Positions 17,140 to 25,843 of a DNA stretch of 64,000 bases are shown one piece after another (the first letter of the stretch is position 1; the number at the start of each line of letters is the position of its first letter). The notes beneath the pieces were generated by a model, which worked only from the letters and a program-made list of their open reading frames with translations, was not told the origin of the DNA and searched no databases. A program made the position numbers and the translations under genes. Location of the stretch: contig NZ_JAANYN010000001.1 in the NCBI RefSeq assembly GCF_011290685.1, positions 231,325 through 295,324 on the forward strand, in the 5' to 3' direction. The stretch comes from Cyclobacterium plantarum. GTDB lineage: Bacteria; Bacteroidota; Bacteroidia; Cytophagales; Cyclobacteriaceae.

Positions 17140-18281
17140 ACGGCTTCCAATGCTTTGGAGATGTCTTTTTTAAGATCCTCCGCATCTTCGATGCCCACGC
17201 TTAACCTGATCAAAGAGTCAGAAAGCCCGACTTTTTCCCTTTCTTCCCTCGGTATACTGGCATGAGTCATGCTGGCAGGATGCCCGCAGAGAGATTCCAC
17301 TCCTCCCAATGATTCTGCCAACACGAAAACCTTGAACTTTTCCAACACCTTAATTGCGTCCTCCAGCCTGTTATTGATCAGTGTGAAGGATATCATTCCA
17401 CCAAAATCCCGCATCTGTCTTCTGGCAATCGAATGATTGGGATGGTCTTCAAATCCCGGCCAATAAACCTTATCTACCTTGGGGTGATTTTTAAGGTAAG
17501 CGGCTATGGTTTTACCATTTTGACTGTGCCTTTCCATCCTCAGATGTAATGTTTTGATCCCCCTGAGGACCAAAAAACAATCTTGGGGGCCGGGAACCGC
17601 CCCGCATGAATTCTGCATAAATGCCAGCTCTTCCGCAAGCTTGTCCTCTTTTACCACTATGGCCCCCATCACCACATCAGAGTGGCCGGCCAAATATTTG
17701 GTAACAGAATGCATCACAATATCGGCCCCATCATCCAGGGGGTTTTGAAGGAAGGGGGTGGCAAAGGTATTGTCTACGCCAAGCAGAACCCCGTATTTTT
17801 TTGAAATTTTACCCAGTGCCCGGATGTCGATAATATTCATCATGGGGTTGGTAGGCGTTTCTGCCCAAATAAGTTTGGTGTTTTTATTGATCAGGGACTC
17901 CACCTGTGTACTGTCCTCCATATTGACAAAATGGAATTTGATGCCGTACTTGGAAAAGACCTTGGTGAAAATCCGGTAGGTGCCTCCATACAAATCGTTT
18001 GTACTGATGACCTCATCACCGGGTTTGAGCAGTTTGAGGATACAGTCTATGGCCGCCATACCGGATCCAAAACACAAACCATGGTTTCCGTTTTCCAGGG
18101 CGGCAAGGTTTCGTTCCAGGACCTGTCTGGTTGGATTTTGCGTTCTGGAATATTCGAAACCCTTGTGATCACCGGGTGACTTTTGCACATAAGTGGAGGT
18201 TTGAAAAATTGGAGTCATGATGGCCCCGGTACTTGGATCAGGTTTAATACCTGCATGAATCGCTTTGGTTCCAAATTTCAT
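17136..18281 (-). CDS. Cystathionine gamma-synthase/lyase family PLP enzyme
   Basis: This 381-residue cytoplasmic enzyme of the Cys/Met-metabolism PLP family acts in trans-sulfuration. The start at 18281 gives the standard KFGTKAIHAG opening. Family marks include PIFQTSTY, EYSRTQNPTR (substrate and PLP phosphate contacts), the FGSGMAAI loop, LYGGTYR, ETPTNP, and SVTKYLAGHSD with the PLP-binding Lys near residue 197. The sequence alone does not separate the gamma-synthase (O-acylhomoserine to cystathionine) from the lyase. No other methionine genes are adjacent. The upstream divergent region contains a striking inverted repeat that could control it. Confidence 0.9.
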   Translation of the reverse strand: MKFGTKAIHAGIKPDPSTGAIMTPIFQTSTYVQKSPGDHKGFEYSRTQNPTRQVLERNLAALENGNHGLCFGSGMAAIDCILKLLKPGDEVISTNDLYGGTYRIFTKVFSKYGIKFHFVNMEDSTQVESLINKNTKLIWAETPTNPMMNIIDIRALGKISKKYGVLLGVDNTFATPFLQNPLDDGADIVMHSVTKYLAGHSDVVMGAIVVKEDKLAEELAFMQNSCGAVPGPQDCFLVLRGIKTLHLRMERHSQNGKTIAAYLKNHPKVDKVYWPGFEDHPNHSIARRQMRDFGGMISFTLINNRLEDAIKVLEKFKVFVLAESLGGVESLCGHPASMTHASIPREEREKVGLSDSLIRLSVGIEDAEDLKKDISKALEAV

Positions 18282-18301
18282 ATATAGACAGAATAAATCA
18301 A

Positions 18302-18353
18302 CAATCAAGTCTGATCAGGATTGAATTCATTGCATCCTGATCAGACTTGATTG
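18302..18353. promoter_or_regulatory. Perfect 20-bp inverted repeat with two CTGATCAG palindromes
   Basis: The arm CAATCAAGTCTGATCAGGAT (18302-18321) is repeated exactly as its reverse complement at 18334-18353, with a 12-base spacer. Each arm contains the 8-bp palindrome CTGATCAG (18311-18318 and 18337-18344), with centres 26 bp apart. It lies 20 bp upstream of the trans-sulfuration gene start and 36 bp upstream of the divergent VTT gene. The lack of a T run and its place ahead of both starts argue for an operator or RNA leader rather than a terminator. Confidence 0.7.
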
Positions 18354-18389
18354 AATTAAAGTTGGGATTTTTTTTAGCTTTGTCCAAAG

Positions 18390-19133
18390 ATGAGTAAAAA
18401 ACCGCCTATTTTCAAGCATTTCTCTGTTATCTATCGCAGAAACCCACTGGTTTTAGCCGCAATTTTTTGGGCGGGAATTGTTCCTTCACTTGGAGCCTTG
18501 CTCCTGGTCCGATGGCTGTACAAAAATTGGAGCAATTTGGACATTCCTTCTATTCTTCAATTTGAAACAGCCTTAACCTATAGTTTTATAGGGGCATTGA
18601 TGATGGGTTTGGCATTGGTCCCGACTACCTTTTTTTCGGTGGTCAGTGGTTTTGTTTTTGGATGGACAGCTTTTCCATTTTTGGTTTTGGCTTATACCCT
18701 GGGTAGCGCCATCGGGTATCAGTCCGGGCGGTTTTTGGAGAAAAACAGCCTGGAATGGTTGCTCAAGCCTTATCCAAAGGCCAAAGCCATGATAGAAAGT
18801 AAAAAAGACCGCATGGGTTGGCTGATATTTTTTGTCAGGATAAGCCCGGTAATACCCTTTGCCGTATCAAATTTGGTTTTTGCCCTGATGGATACTGGGC
18901 TGAAAAGGGTGCTATGGTTTGGGTTATTGGGCATGCTGCCCAGAACGTTCCTGGCTTTTCTTACCGGGGCATTGGCAGGAGACATTCAACAGGCATTCAA
19001 AGCCAAAACAGCCTCCTGGCAGTATATCGTTATTGTTTTTCTGTTGGTAATAAGTGTCTGGGGGATTTATGACTTTTTCGTAAACAAGGATTCACTGAAA
19101 AAAAATCACAGGTTCAAACGCTCCAGGGAGTAA
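18390..19133 (+). CDS. TVP38/TMEM64 (VTT-domain) membrane protein
   Basis: This 247-residue inner-membrane protein has about six hydrophobic segments. The central VTT/SNARE-associated (DedA-like) domain is recognisable from PTTFFSVVSGFVFGW, AYTLGSAIGYQSGRF, and FFVRISPVIPFAVSNLVFAL, whose Arg and Pro-rich re-entrant loop are conserved in the family. Members are linked to lipid scrambling or membrane homeostasis. The role here is unassigned. Its last codons overlap the 3' end of the convergent TraB-like gene by 28 bp. Confidence 0.88.
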   Translation: MSKKPPIFKHFSVIYRRNPLVLAAIFWAGIVPSLGALLLVRWLYKNWSNLDIPSILQFETALTYSFIGALMMGLALVPTTFFSVVSGFVFGWTAFPFLVLAYTLGSAIGYQSGRFLEKNSLEWLLKPYPKAKAMIESKKDRMGWLIFFVRISPVIPFAVSNLVFALMDTGLKRVLWFGLLGMLPRTFLAFLTGALAGDIQQAFKAKTASWQYIVIVFLLVISVWGIYDFFVNKDSLKKNHRFKRSRE

Positions 19134-19963
19134 CCTTCCTTTTTAAGCAGTTGGATCAGCCCGGTATCCCCGGCCAAATGTCCGGCACCGACAGCGAAAA
19201 ACATCGATCCTTTTTTCATCATTCTGGCCATAGGGTCAATCCAATTTAAATTTCTTTGGTCCAGGAGTACTTCCTGATAATCTTTATATTCCGGACTTTC
19301 CGAAACCAATTCCAAAAGTGCCAGTATGTCTTCTTCTTTGTAAGAGGCGATGAGTTTTTTAAATTCTCTTTTCCCTTTTTCAATATTGTCGGCATAGGTG
19401 TAAAAACTCCGGTATTGTTCCTTCAGCGGGATAAGGTCAAAAAGCGATAGCTGATCGTTGACGGACTCCAAACCTACAATTTCCATGTCATTCGTTTTGG
19501 CCAGTGCCATGAGTTCACTTTCAAATGCCTTTGTTTCGCATTCAAGTAGATTGGGATATATAAGGGACATCAGCACCATGGGCCGCATTGTTTTGAGCAT
19601 GTCCATGTCCATGCCTGTTCTTTCCTTTAAAAATGTCCGGATTTCCTGGTATTCCTCCTCAGAAAGAAAATCCGTGATTTTTTGTCCATCCTCATTGTAT
19701 ATATTGGCCATCAAGGCCATTTGCAGAGAGGGATCATCCATATCAATTTCCAATACAAGTGCATTGGACTGGGCCAGTTTGTCACTTACCCGCTCACTCA
19801 TGGCAAAGTCTTGTTCACAGATCAGATGGATGGTGCCAAAAAGGTAGGAGGAAGCACTCAGTCCATTGCCTGATATTTTCCAAAAAACGCCTTTTTCCTG
19901 GCCAAGGACCGAAAATGATCCGATAAGGATCAGCCCCAAAATAAAAATCGATCTCTTTAGCAT
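19106..19963 (-). CDS. TraB/GumN family protein
   Basis: This 285-residue exported protein has the signal MLKRSIFILGLILIGSFSVLGQ. The TraB/GumN fold is shown by SSYLFGTIHLICEQDF near residue 40 (the GTIH box), SNALVLEIDMDD, the ESELMALAKTN segment and the C-terminal VGAGHLAGDTGLIQLLKKEGY box. The two conserved His-containing boxes suggest a metal-dependent peptidase-like activity, as proposed for Tiki-related proteins. The substrate is unknown. It lies 21 bp downstream of the pseudouridine synthase gene on the same strand. Confidence 0.9.
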   Translation of the reverse strand: MLKRSIFILGLILIGSFSVLGQEKGVFWKISGNGLSASSYLFGTIHLICEQDFAMSERVSDKLAQSNALVLEIDMDDPSLQMALMANIYNEDGQKITDFLSEEEYQEIRTFLKERTGMDMDMLKTMRPMVLMSLIYPNLLECETKAFESELMALAKTNDMEIVGLESVNDQLSLFDLIPLKEQYRSFYTYADNIEKGKREFKKLIASYKEEDILALLELVSESPEYKDYQEVLLDQRNLNWIDPMARMMKKGSMFFAVGAGHLAGDTGLIQLLKKEGYSLERLNL

Positions 19964-19984
19964 AGTAATCCTAACTTTTACAAC

Positions 19985-20716
19985 CTACCCACTGAAGGTG
20001 CTGTCCAGGTGGCGGTCACTTGATTTGACGTTTTCAAACTCCAAAAACTGTTCCCAAAACGGTTCTTCCGGCAATGCGGCCCTCAGAAATATTTTTTCTT
20101 TTTTTACCGGATGAATGAAAACCAAATGAAAGGCATGCAGGTTAATGCTCAGGTCAGGGTTGGCTTTGGAAAAGCCGTATTTGACATCACCTCTTATCGG
20201 GCATCCTATAGCGGCCAATTGCACCCTCAACTGATGGGGTCGCCCTGTGATCGGACGAAGTTCCAACAGCCAGTGGTCATTGAGTTTGCCCATTCTTTTA
20301 TAGTTCAATTCCGATTTTTTGGATTCGGGAACCTCCTTATCAAAAGCTTTGGATATATTCTTTTCATTGTCTTTTACGAGCCAGTGAGTCAGCTTGGCCA
20401 TCTCTTCCCGGGGTTTCTTTTTGACTATGGCCCAATAGACTTTATGGATTTCCCTTTTTCGAAACATGCTTGTCATTCGCTCCAATGCCTTGGAAGTCCT
20501 GGCAAATACCACGATCCCACTTACCGGCCTGTCCAGCCGGTGCACAGGATGTAAAAATACAGCTCCGGGCTTTTGGTATTTATTGGCTATGTAATCCTTG
20601 CAATAATCTGTCAGTGTCTTATCGCCGGTTTTATCACCCTGCACCAGTATGCCTGCAGATTTATTGACTACCAACAGGTGGTTGTCCTCAAAAATAACAT
20701 TAAACGGTTTTTTCAT
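19985..20716 (-). CDS. RluA-family RNA pseudouridine synthase
   Basis: This 243-residue enzyme converts uridine to pseudouridine in rRNA or tRNA. The catalytic Asp lies in HPVHRLDRPVSGIVVFA (Asp62). The N-terminal IFEDNHLLVVNKSAGILVQ and the later RPITGRPHQLRVQLAAIGCPI are family blocks. There is no N-terminal S4 domain, which fits the short RluA/RluC-like variants. The target site cannot be named from sequence. It lies 20 bp downstream of prfC and is probably co-transcribed with it. Confidence 0.92.
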   Translation of the reverse strand: MKKPFNVIFEDNHLLVVNKSAGILVQGDKTGDKTLTDYCKDYIANKYQKPGAVFLHPVHRLDRPVSGIVVFARTSKALERMTSMFRKREIHKVYWAIVKKKPREEMAKLTHWLVKDNEKNISKAFDKEVPESKKSELNYKRMGKLNDHWLLELRPITGRPHQLRVQLAAIGCPIRGDVKYGFSKANPDLSINLHAFHLVFIHPVKKEKIFLRAALPEEPFWEQFLEFENVKSSDRHLDSTFSG

Positions 20717-20736
20717 TTTCCTGCTAACCTTTAGGG

Positions 20737-22317
20737 TTAAAGTTCTGAAGTATTGTGGAATTCGATGTCTGGAAAATTATCCTTAACCATCTGCAACCAA
20801 GCCTTGCTTTCGGCCATAAATACCAGTTTGCCATCTTTATCTTTGGCAATGTGCCTTTGCTTCGACCGGACAAATTCTTCCAGTTTCTTTTTATCCTTAC
20901 TTTTGATCCAACAGGCTTTGTATAAATTCATTGGAACAAAGTCAGCAGAGGCATTGTATTCGTTTTTAAGCCTGAATTGGATTACCTCAAACTGTAATTG
21001 TCCTACTGTACCTACCACTTTTCTGGACCCGATTTCAAAGGTAAACAATTGGGCCACACCCTCCTCCATCAACTGCTGTAAACCTTTGTCCAGCTGTTTG
21101 GTTTTCATGGCGTCTTTATTGACCACCTCGCGAAAAATTTCAGGAGAGAAACTGGGTATGCCCTTAAACTGCAGGTTTTCCCCATCTGTAATGGTATCTC
21201 CTATTTTAAGATTTCCGGTATCGTACAGGCCTACAATATCACCCGGGAAAGCCTCTTCAATGATTTCCTTGTCCTGGGCCATAAAGGAGGTGACATTGGA
21301 AAAGCGAAGGGCTTTGGGTCCTCTTACGTGATTGTAAGGTTTGTTTCGCTCAAACCTCCCGGAACAAATTCTCAGGAAGGCAATACGATTGCGGTGTTTT
21401 GGATCCATATTGGCGTGGATTTTGAAAATAAAACCGGTAAACTTATCTTCATCCGGATTTACTTCCCGCTCTTCGGTCTGCCTGCTTTTTGGGCCGGGGG
21501 CTATTTGTATAAAAGTATCGAGCATTTCCTTTACGCCAAAATTATTGACCGCCGAGCCAAAAAATACAGGAGCAACTTTTCCCTCTAGGTATTCCTTTGG
21601 GTCAAAATCAGGATAAACCCCTTCAATCAGGTCTACATCCTCCCTGAGTTGATCCGCCAGGCTTTTTCCTATCATCTCATCCAGTTCTCCTGAATTCAGG
21701 TCTTCGATGACAATCCTGTCATCGCTTACTTTACGCTGGCTGGGGGTAAAAAGGTTCAATTGCTTGTCATAAAGGTTATATACTCCCTTGAAGGATTTCC
21801 CCATGGAAATGGGCCAGGAGAGGGGTCTCACTTGTATGTTTAGTTTTTGTTCTACCTCGTCCAACAGGTCATAGGGATCCTGTCCTTCTCTATCCAGTTT
21901 ATTAATAAAGCAGATGACCGGGGTTTTTCTCATCCGGCAGACTTCCATTAATTTTTCGGTCTGAATCTCTACTCCTTTGACACAGTCGATGACCATGATG
22001 ACCGAATCTACGGCGGTGAGTGTGCGGTAAGTGTCTTCTGCGAAATCCTGGTGGCCTGGCGTATCCAGCAAGTTGATTTTCTGTCCTTTATACTCAAATC
22101 CCATCACTGATGTGGCCACAGAGATACCTCTTTGTTTCTCAATCTCCATCCAGTCGGATTTAGTGGCTGTATCAATTTTATTTGACTTCACAGCTCCGGC
22201 AGTTTTGATGGCACCTCCAAACAACAGCATCTTTTCTGTTAGCGTAGTTTTACCGGCATCGGGGTGGGCGATGATACCAAAGGTTTTTCTTTTGGCAATC
22301 TCTTGAGTTAGGTTCAT
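20737..22317 (-). CDS. prfC: Peptide chain release factor 3
   Basis: This 526-residue GTPase helps recycle RF1 and RF2 from the ribosome. The G1 box [13 protein letters not shown] is at residues 17-29, [13 protein letters not shown] is the G3 box, and NKLDREG is the G4 box. The length and the C-terminal RF3-specific domains ([25 protein letters not shown]) are normal for the family and separate it from EF-G. It heads a minus-strand group with the pseudouridine synthase and TraB-like genes. Confidence 0.97.
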   Translation of the reverse strand: MNLTQEIAKRKTFGIIAHPDAGKTTLTEKMLLFGGAIKTAGAVKSNKIDTATKSDWMEIEKQRGISVATSVMGFEYKGQKINLLDTPGHQDFAEDTYRTLTAVDSVIMVIDCVKGVEIQTEKLMEVCRMRKTPVICFINKLDREGQDPYDLLDEVEQKLNIQVRPLSWPISMGKSFKGVYNLYDKQLNLFTPSQRKVSDDRIVIEDLNSGELDEMIGKSLADQLREDVDLIEGVYPDFDPKEYLEGKVAPVFFGSAVNNFGVKEMLDTFIQIAPGPKSRQTEEREVNPDEDKFTGFIFKIHANMDPKHRNRIAFLRICSGRFERNKPYNHVRGPKALRFSNVTSFMAQDKEIIEEAFPGDIVGLYDTGNLKIGDTITDGENLQFKGIPSFSPEIFREVVNKDAMKTKQLDKGLQQLMEEGVAQLFTFEIGSRKVVGTVGQLQFEVIQFRLKNEYNASADFVPMNLYKACWIKSKDKKKLEEFVRSKQRHIAKDKDGKLVFMAESKAWLQMVKDNFPDIEFHNTSEL

Positions 22318-22468
22318 GGCACTTTGGTGTTTTCAGCCTGCAAAGGTACGGAAATCCGTTGATAATGTTCAAAATTAAACCAGAGGCAGCGAATTTTTTG
22401 CTATCTGGCAGGCCAACTTTGTTAGTCTGGGCAATTTGAATTAATTTTGACTTTGTCCTTTGCACACG

Positions 22469-23023
22469 ATGAGTACATTCGAAAATTTCTTCCACCGGTT
22501 CTTCAAATTTATCTGGAATGCTATTTTTGTATTAACCTACCCGGTTTTGGCCACTTTTGGGCTGCTATTTATCGGTATTACCTATTTCTTTTCATGGATA
22601 TCCTCTTTTCTGGCCAAATTCAGCAGATCTGAACCAAAGCATGAAGGAAAAATCACCTGGAAAAGGCTGTCGGGAGAATCCGACCTGATCGAAGGGAAGC
22701 TATACAAACAAATTATTTTTGGTCCCGAATGTTACCAACTGAGGAGAAGAGATGGTATACCCTCTGTCATTGAAGATCATGTTTTTGGGAAAAAAGTGAA
22801 TGTGCTTAAGGAAGGATGGTTATTGGAAAAATGGAATACCACGGACCTGGCCCTGATCCCGGATTTTGACATTTGCCTGTATCAGCCGGAGACGGATAAA
22901 CTGACCAAATTGGCACACATCAAGTGTTTTGATTGGCACATCTCTGATAAACAGGAAGAATTTTTATGTTTAAAATGGTTTGATGGTACCCAGGGCGGAG
23001 AATTGAAGGTGGCCATTGCCTGA
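22469..23023 (+). CDS. Hypothetical membrane-anchored protein
   Basis: This 184-residue protein has two hydrophobic stretches near the N-terminus (about residues 8-50, FIWNAIFVLTYPVLATFGLL and a second segment) and then a soluble domain of about 130 residues with mixed strands. I chose the ATG at 22469 over an upstream TTG three codons earlier. I recognise no family. The stop overlaps the start of the TIGR02757 gene by one base (TGATG), so the two are translationally linked. Confidence 0.75.
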   Translation: MSTFENFFHRFFKFIWNAIFVLTYPVLATFGLLFIGITYFFSWISSFLAKFSRSEPKHEGKITWKRLSGESDLIEGKLYKQIIFGPECYQLRRRDGIPSVIEDHVFGKKVNVLKEGWLLEKWNTTDLALIPDFDICLYQPETDKLTKLAHIKCFDWHISDKQEEFLCLKWFDGTQGGELKVAIA

Positions 23024-23811
23024 TGGAGGAATTGAGAGATTTTTTGGAGGAAAAGGTGTTTTTGTATAACCGCCCTGAATTTATTGCGGTTGACCCCATT
23101 TCCATTCCCCATCGTTTCAGCAAAAAGCAGGACATTGAAATTGCCGGGTTTTTTGCTGCTGTATTGGCCTGGGGCCAACGAAAAACAATTATCAACAAAA
23201 GTATTGAACTCATGAAAATGATGGACAACAGCCCCCATCAATTCATGTTGCATCATTCTGAAGAGGACCTCAAACCTTTTCTGAATTTCAAGCACCGTAC
23301 TTTTAATGATGTGGATACCCTTTATTTTATTGATTTTTTCACCAGGTACTACAGGAAGCACGATAGTCTGGAAACAGCCTTTACCAAAGGTCTGTCAGCA
23401 GACCAGGATGTCATGCAGGTATTGTTGGATAATTTTCACGAATATTTTTTTGATGCCCCCCATGCTCCGCAAAGGACCAGAAAACATGTGGCAACCCCCA
23501 GACGAAAGGCAGCATGCAAGCGGATAAATATGTTTTTACGCTGGATGGTAAGAAAGGACAACAATGGCGTTGATTTTGGGATTTGGGATACCATTTCGCC
23601 CGCCCAGTTGGTCTGTCCCTGTGATCTGCATGTGGATAGGGTGGCCCGAAAGCTTGGGTTGATCCAGAGAAAACAAACCGACTGGCAGACAGCCATGGAG
23701 CTTACCCGAAACCTTAGGGATATGGACCCTGCAGATCCGGTAAAATACGATTTTGCCTTGTTCGGATTGGGGCTGATGGAAAAAAGGGAGCAAAACAATC
23801 GTATGGAATGA
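23023..23811 (+). CDS. TIGR02757 family protein
   Basis: This 262-residue cytoplasmic protein is typical of the TIGR02757 (DUF2400) family, which is conserved across Bacteroidota and has no known function. Recognisable blocks are DPISIPHRFSKKQDIEIAGF, AAVLAWGQRKTII, FLRWMVRKD, and the C-terminal CPCDLHVDRVARKLGL, a helix-hairpin-helix-like segment that suggests a distant link to DNA glycosylases. It overlaps the preceding gene by one base. Confidence 0.92.
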   Translation: MEELRDFLEEKVFLYNRPEFIAVDPISIPHRFSKKQDIEIAGFFAAVLAWGQRKTIINKSIELMKMMDNSPHQFMLHHSEEDLKPFLNFKHRTFNDVDTLYFIDFFTRYYRKHDSLETAFTKGLSADQDVMQVLLDNFHEYFFDAPHAPQRTRKHVATPRRKAACKRINMFLRWMVRKDNNGVDFGIWDTISPAQLVCPCDLHVDRVARKLGLIQRKQTDWQTAMELTRNLRDMDPADPVKYDFALFGLGLMEKREQNNRME

Positions 23812-23982
23812 ATTAAGGAGCAGTTATCTACAAATTTGTTTCAGTAGTTGGTTCCACCAAAAGGTATCCCGTGAGGAAAGCAGGCCTTTCTGGGAATGGA
23901 AGCCAGTGGCATGGCACCGCTTGAATGATGGAAAATACGCTCCGGATTTTTCCCGGTTCAATGCTTGAAGAGACAACAGGGC
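23812..23982. other. Unassigned spacer between convergent genes
   Basis: The 171 bp between the TIGR02757 gene and pyrE contain no terminator I can define. Both strands happen to stay open for about 45-57 codons with protein-like composition, but neither frame has a start codon or a family match. Confidence 0.35.
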
Positions 23983-24627
23983 TTATGGTTTCCAGGTATC
24001 AGGTCCATTTCTCCAATCTTTTAAGGCCACCATGTCATGGTCAGAAATGTAACCCTTGGCCAAAGCCTGAGGCAGCATGGAGTCATAGTCACTCAGGCAA
24101 ATCAGTTTAACACCTTCTCTGGCAAAATTTTGTTTGGCCAGATCAAAGCCATAGGTAAAAATCGCAACCATTCCCAAAACATTAAACCCGGCATTTTTAA
24201 GGTCCCTTACGGCTTTCAGGGAGCTACCTCCGGTTGAAACCAGGTCTTCGACCACCACTACTTTCTGACCCGGGGATATTTTACCTTCAATCATGTTTTC
24301 CATGCCATGACCTTTGGCTTTGGAGCGCACATAAACGAAAGGAATATCCAGTTTGTCAGCAATCAAAACCCCCTGGGGGATTCCTGCGGTTGCGACTCCT
24401 GCCACCGCTTCTATGTTTAAGAAGTGGGTTTGAATGGCTTTTGTCAATTTCTCAAGAATGAGTTTTCTCACTTCAGGATAAGACAGGGAAAGTCTGTTAT
24501 CACAGTATATAGGGGATTTCCAGCCGGAAGCCCAGGAAAAGGGATTTTTAGGAGAAAGTTTGATGGCATTAATTTCCAGCAGTTTTTTGGAAATGAGGGA
24601 AGCAGTATTGGGTTCATAAATTTCCAT
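23983..24627 (-). CDS. pyrE: Orotate phosphoribosyltransferase
   Basis: This 214-residue enzyme joins orotate to PRPP to form orotidine 5'-phosphate in pyrimidine synthesis. The PRPP-binding motif VVVVEDLVSTGGSS lies near residues 123-136. The N-terminal KLLEINAIKLSP, PFSWASGWKSPIYCDNR and the flexible-loop segment YVRSKAKGHGMENMIEG are all typical. The length is normal. The divergent gene 83 bp away encodes a Nudix hydrolase, a common neighbour in Bacteroidota. Confidence 0.97.
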   Translation of the reverse strand: MEIYEPNTASLISKKLLEINAIKLSPKNPFSWASGWKSPIYCDNRLSLSYPEVRKLILEKLTKAIQTHFLNIEAVAGVATAGIPQGVLIADKLDIPFVYVRSKAKGHGMENMIEGKISPGQKVVVVEDLVSTGGSSLKAVRDLKNAGFNVLGMVAIFTYGFDLAKQNFAREGVKLICLSDYDSMLPQALAKGYISDHDMVALKDWRNGPDTWKP

Positions 24628-24710
24628 AGGTTAAAATTAACCAAATAATGTTTACTGATGGTTGTAGGGCCTGAAAAAAAAATGCATTTTTGGAAAAACT
24701 AGCCTTGGTT

Positions 24711-25400
24711 ATGAAAATATTCATTAATGACAAGCCTTTGGATTTGGTAGCTTCCCTGGATTTTTTGCCAAAGAAATCTTTCGAATGCGTTTATGATAAC
24801 CCATCAGAATTACCGGCAACAATTGATTTTCATGACGATGTACTGATAAAAAACCCATCTAAAGATATTATTGTTCGCCTACTTTATCTGATGAGGACCA
24901 GGAAATTGAAAAACCTGGATAGCATTACTCTGGTAACCAATGAAAAGAAGGCCCTGAAAAAATTTATCAAGAGCAGGTTTTTGATCATCAAGGCAGCAGG
25001 AGGTTTGGTGACCAAAGAAGATAAAATATTGTTTATATACAGACTGGGCAAGTGGGATTTGCCCAAGGGTAAATTTGAAAAAAAAGAATCTCCAGCTATT
25101 TGCGCCGTCAGGGAAGTAGAAGAGGAATGTAATATTCAGGTTAGAATCAAGGAGCCTATTTGTAAGACCTGGCATACCTACACCCAAAACCGGAAAAGTA
25201 TTTTGAAAAAGACCTATTGGTACAGCATGGACTGTTTGACTGATGCCAAAATGAAACCCCAAACAGAGGAGGGTATCCTGGATGTGAAATGGTTAAATCA
25301 CCAGGATGCAAAAGTTGCGTTGATCAATTCCTACCCTTCGATGCGCTATTTGTACAAGCGATTTTTAAGGCTTCATCCAGCCATTCATCAGACTTTGTAG
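24711..25400 (+). CDS. Nudix hydrolase
   Basis: This 229-residue protein has a C-terminal Nudix domain. The Nudix box reads GKFEKKESPAICAVREVEEE, with all metal-binding Glu residues present, and RLGKWDLPKG precedes it. The first 90 residues form a separate N-terminal domain found in Bacteroidota members beside pyrE. The start ATG at 24711 (MKIFINDKPLDL) is preferred over a TTG 21 bases upstream. The substrate is unknown. The 3' end overlaps that of convergent coaD by 13 bp. Confidence 0.9.
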   Translation: MKIFINDKPLDLVASLDFLPKKSFECVYDNPSELPATIDFHDDVLIKNPSKDIIVRLLYLMRTRKLKNLDSITLVTNEKKALKKFIKSRFLIIKAAGGLVTKEDKILFIYRLGKWDLPKGKFEKKESPAICAVREVEEECNIQVRIKEPICKTWHTYTQNRKSILKKTYWYSMDCLTDAKMKPQTEEGILDVKWLNHQDAKVALINSYPSMRYLYKRFLRLHPAIHQTL

Positions 25401-25843
25401 GGAAGGAATTTATCCACATTCCCACCATACCGGTGTACTTCCCGAATGATAGTGGAGCTGATGGCAGCATATTCCGGAGAAGTAATGAGAAAAACGGTTT
25501 CCAACTCCTCATTCAGGTACCGGTTCATCTGGCTGATGGTGTTTTCGTATTCAAAATCAGTGGTGTTTCTAAGCCCTCTGAGCAGGTACCTGGCCTGATG
25601 GTTTTTGGCCAGCGAGGAAGTAAGTTCGTTGTAAATCACAACTTTTACATTGGGCATCCCGGTATAGATGGATTGTATCTTCCCTACCATCAGGTCAATG
25701 TCAAAATACCGGTTTTTTTTGGTGGTATTGTGACCGATGCTGATGATGACTTCATCAAAGATGTTTAAGCCTCTGAGAACAATATCATGGTGTCCTTTGG
25801 TGTAGGGGTCAAAAGAACCAGGAAAAAGTGCTGTTTTTTTCAT
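25388..25843 (-). CDS. coaD: Phosphopantetheine adenylyltransferase
   Basis: This 151-residue enzyme performs the fourth step of coenzyme A synthesis, from 4'-phosphopantetheine and ATP to dephospho-CoA. The nucleotidyl-transferase motif is GSFDPYTKGHHDIV and the C-terminal ISSTIIREV is the second ATP-binding motif. RYLLRGLRNTTDFEYE is the conserved central block. The start at 25843 (MKKTALFPG) overlaps the DUF3822 stop by 4 bases, which favours it over a start 24 bases upstream. Confidence 0.96.
   Translation of the reverse strand: MKKTALFPGSFDPYTKGHHDIVLRGLNIFDEVIISIGHNTTKKNRYFDIDLMVGKIQSIYTGMPNVKVVIYNELTSSLAKNHQARYLLRGLRNTTDFEYENTISQMNRYLNEELETVFLITSPEYAAISSTIIREVHRYGGNVDKFLPYKV

Noticed and set aside
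18302-18353. Bidirectional terminator
   Set aside because: It lies upstream of two divergent genes, not between gene ends, and lacks T runs.
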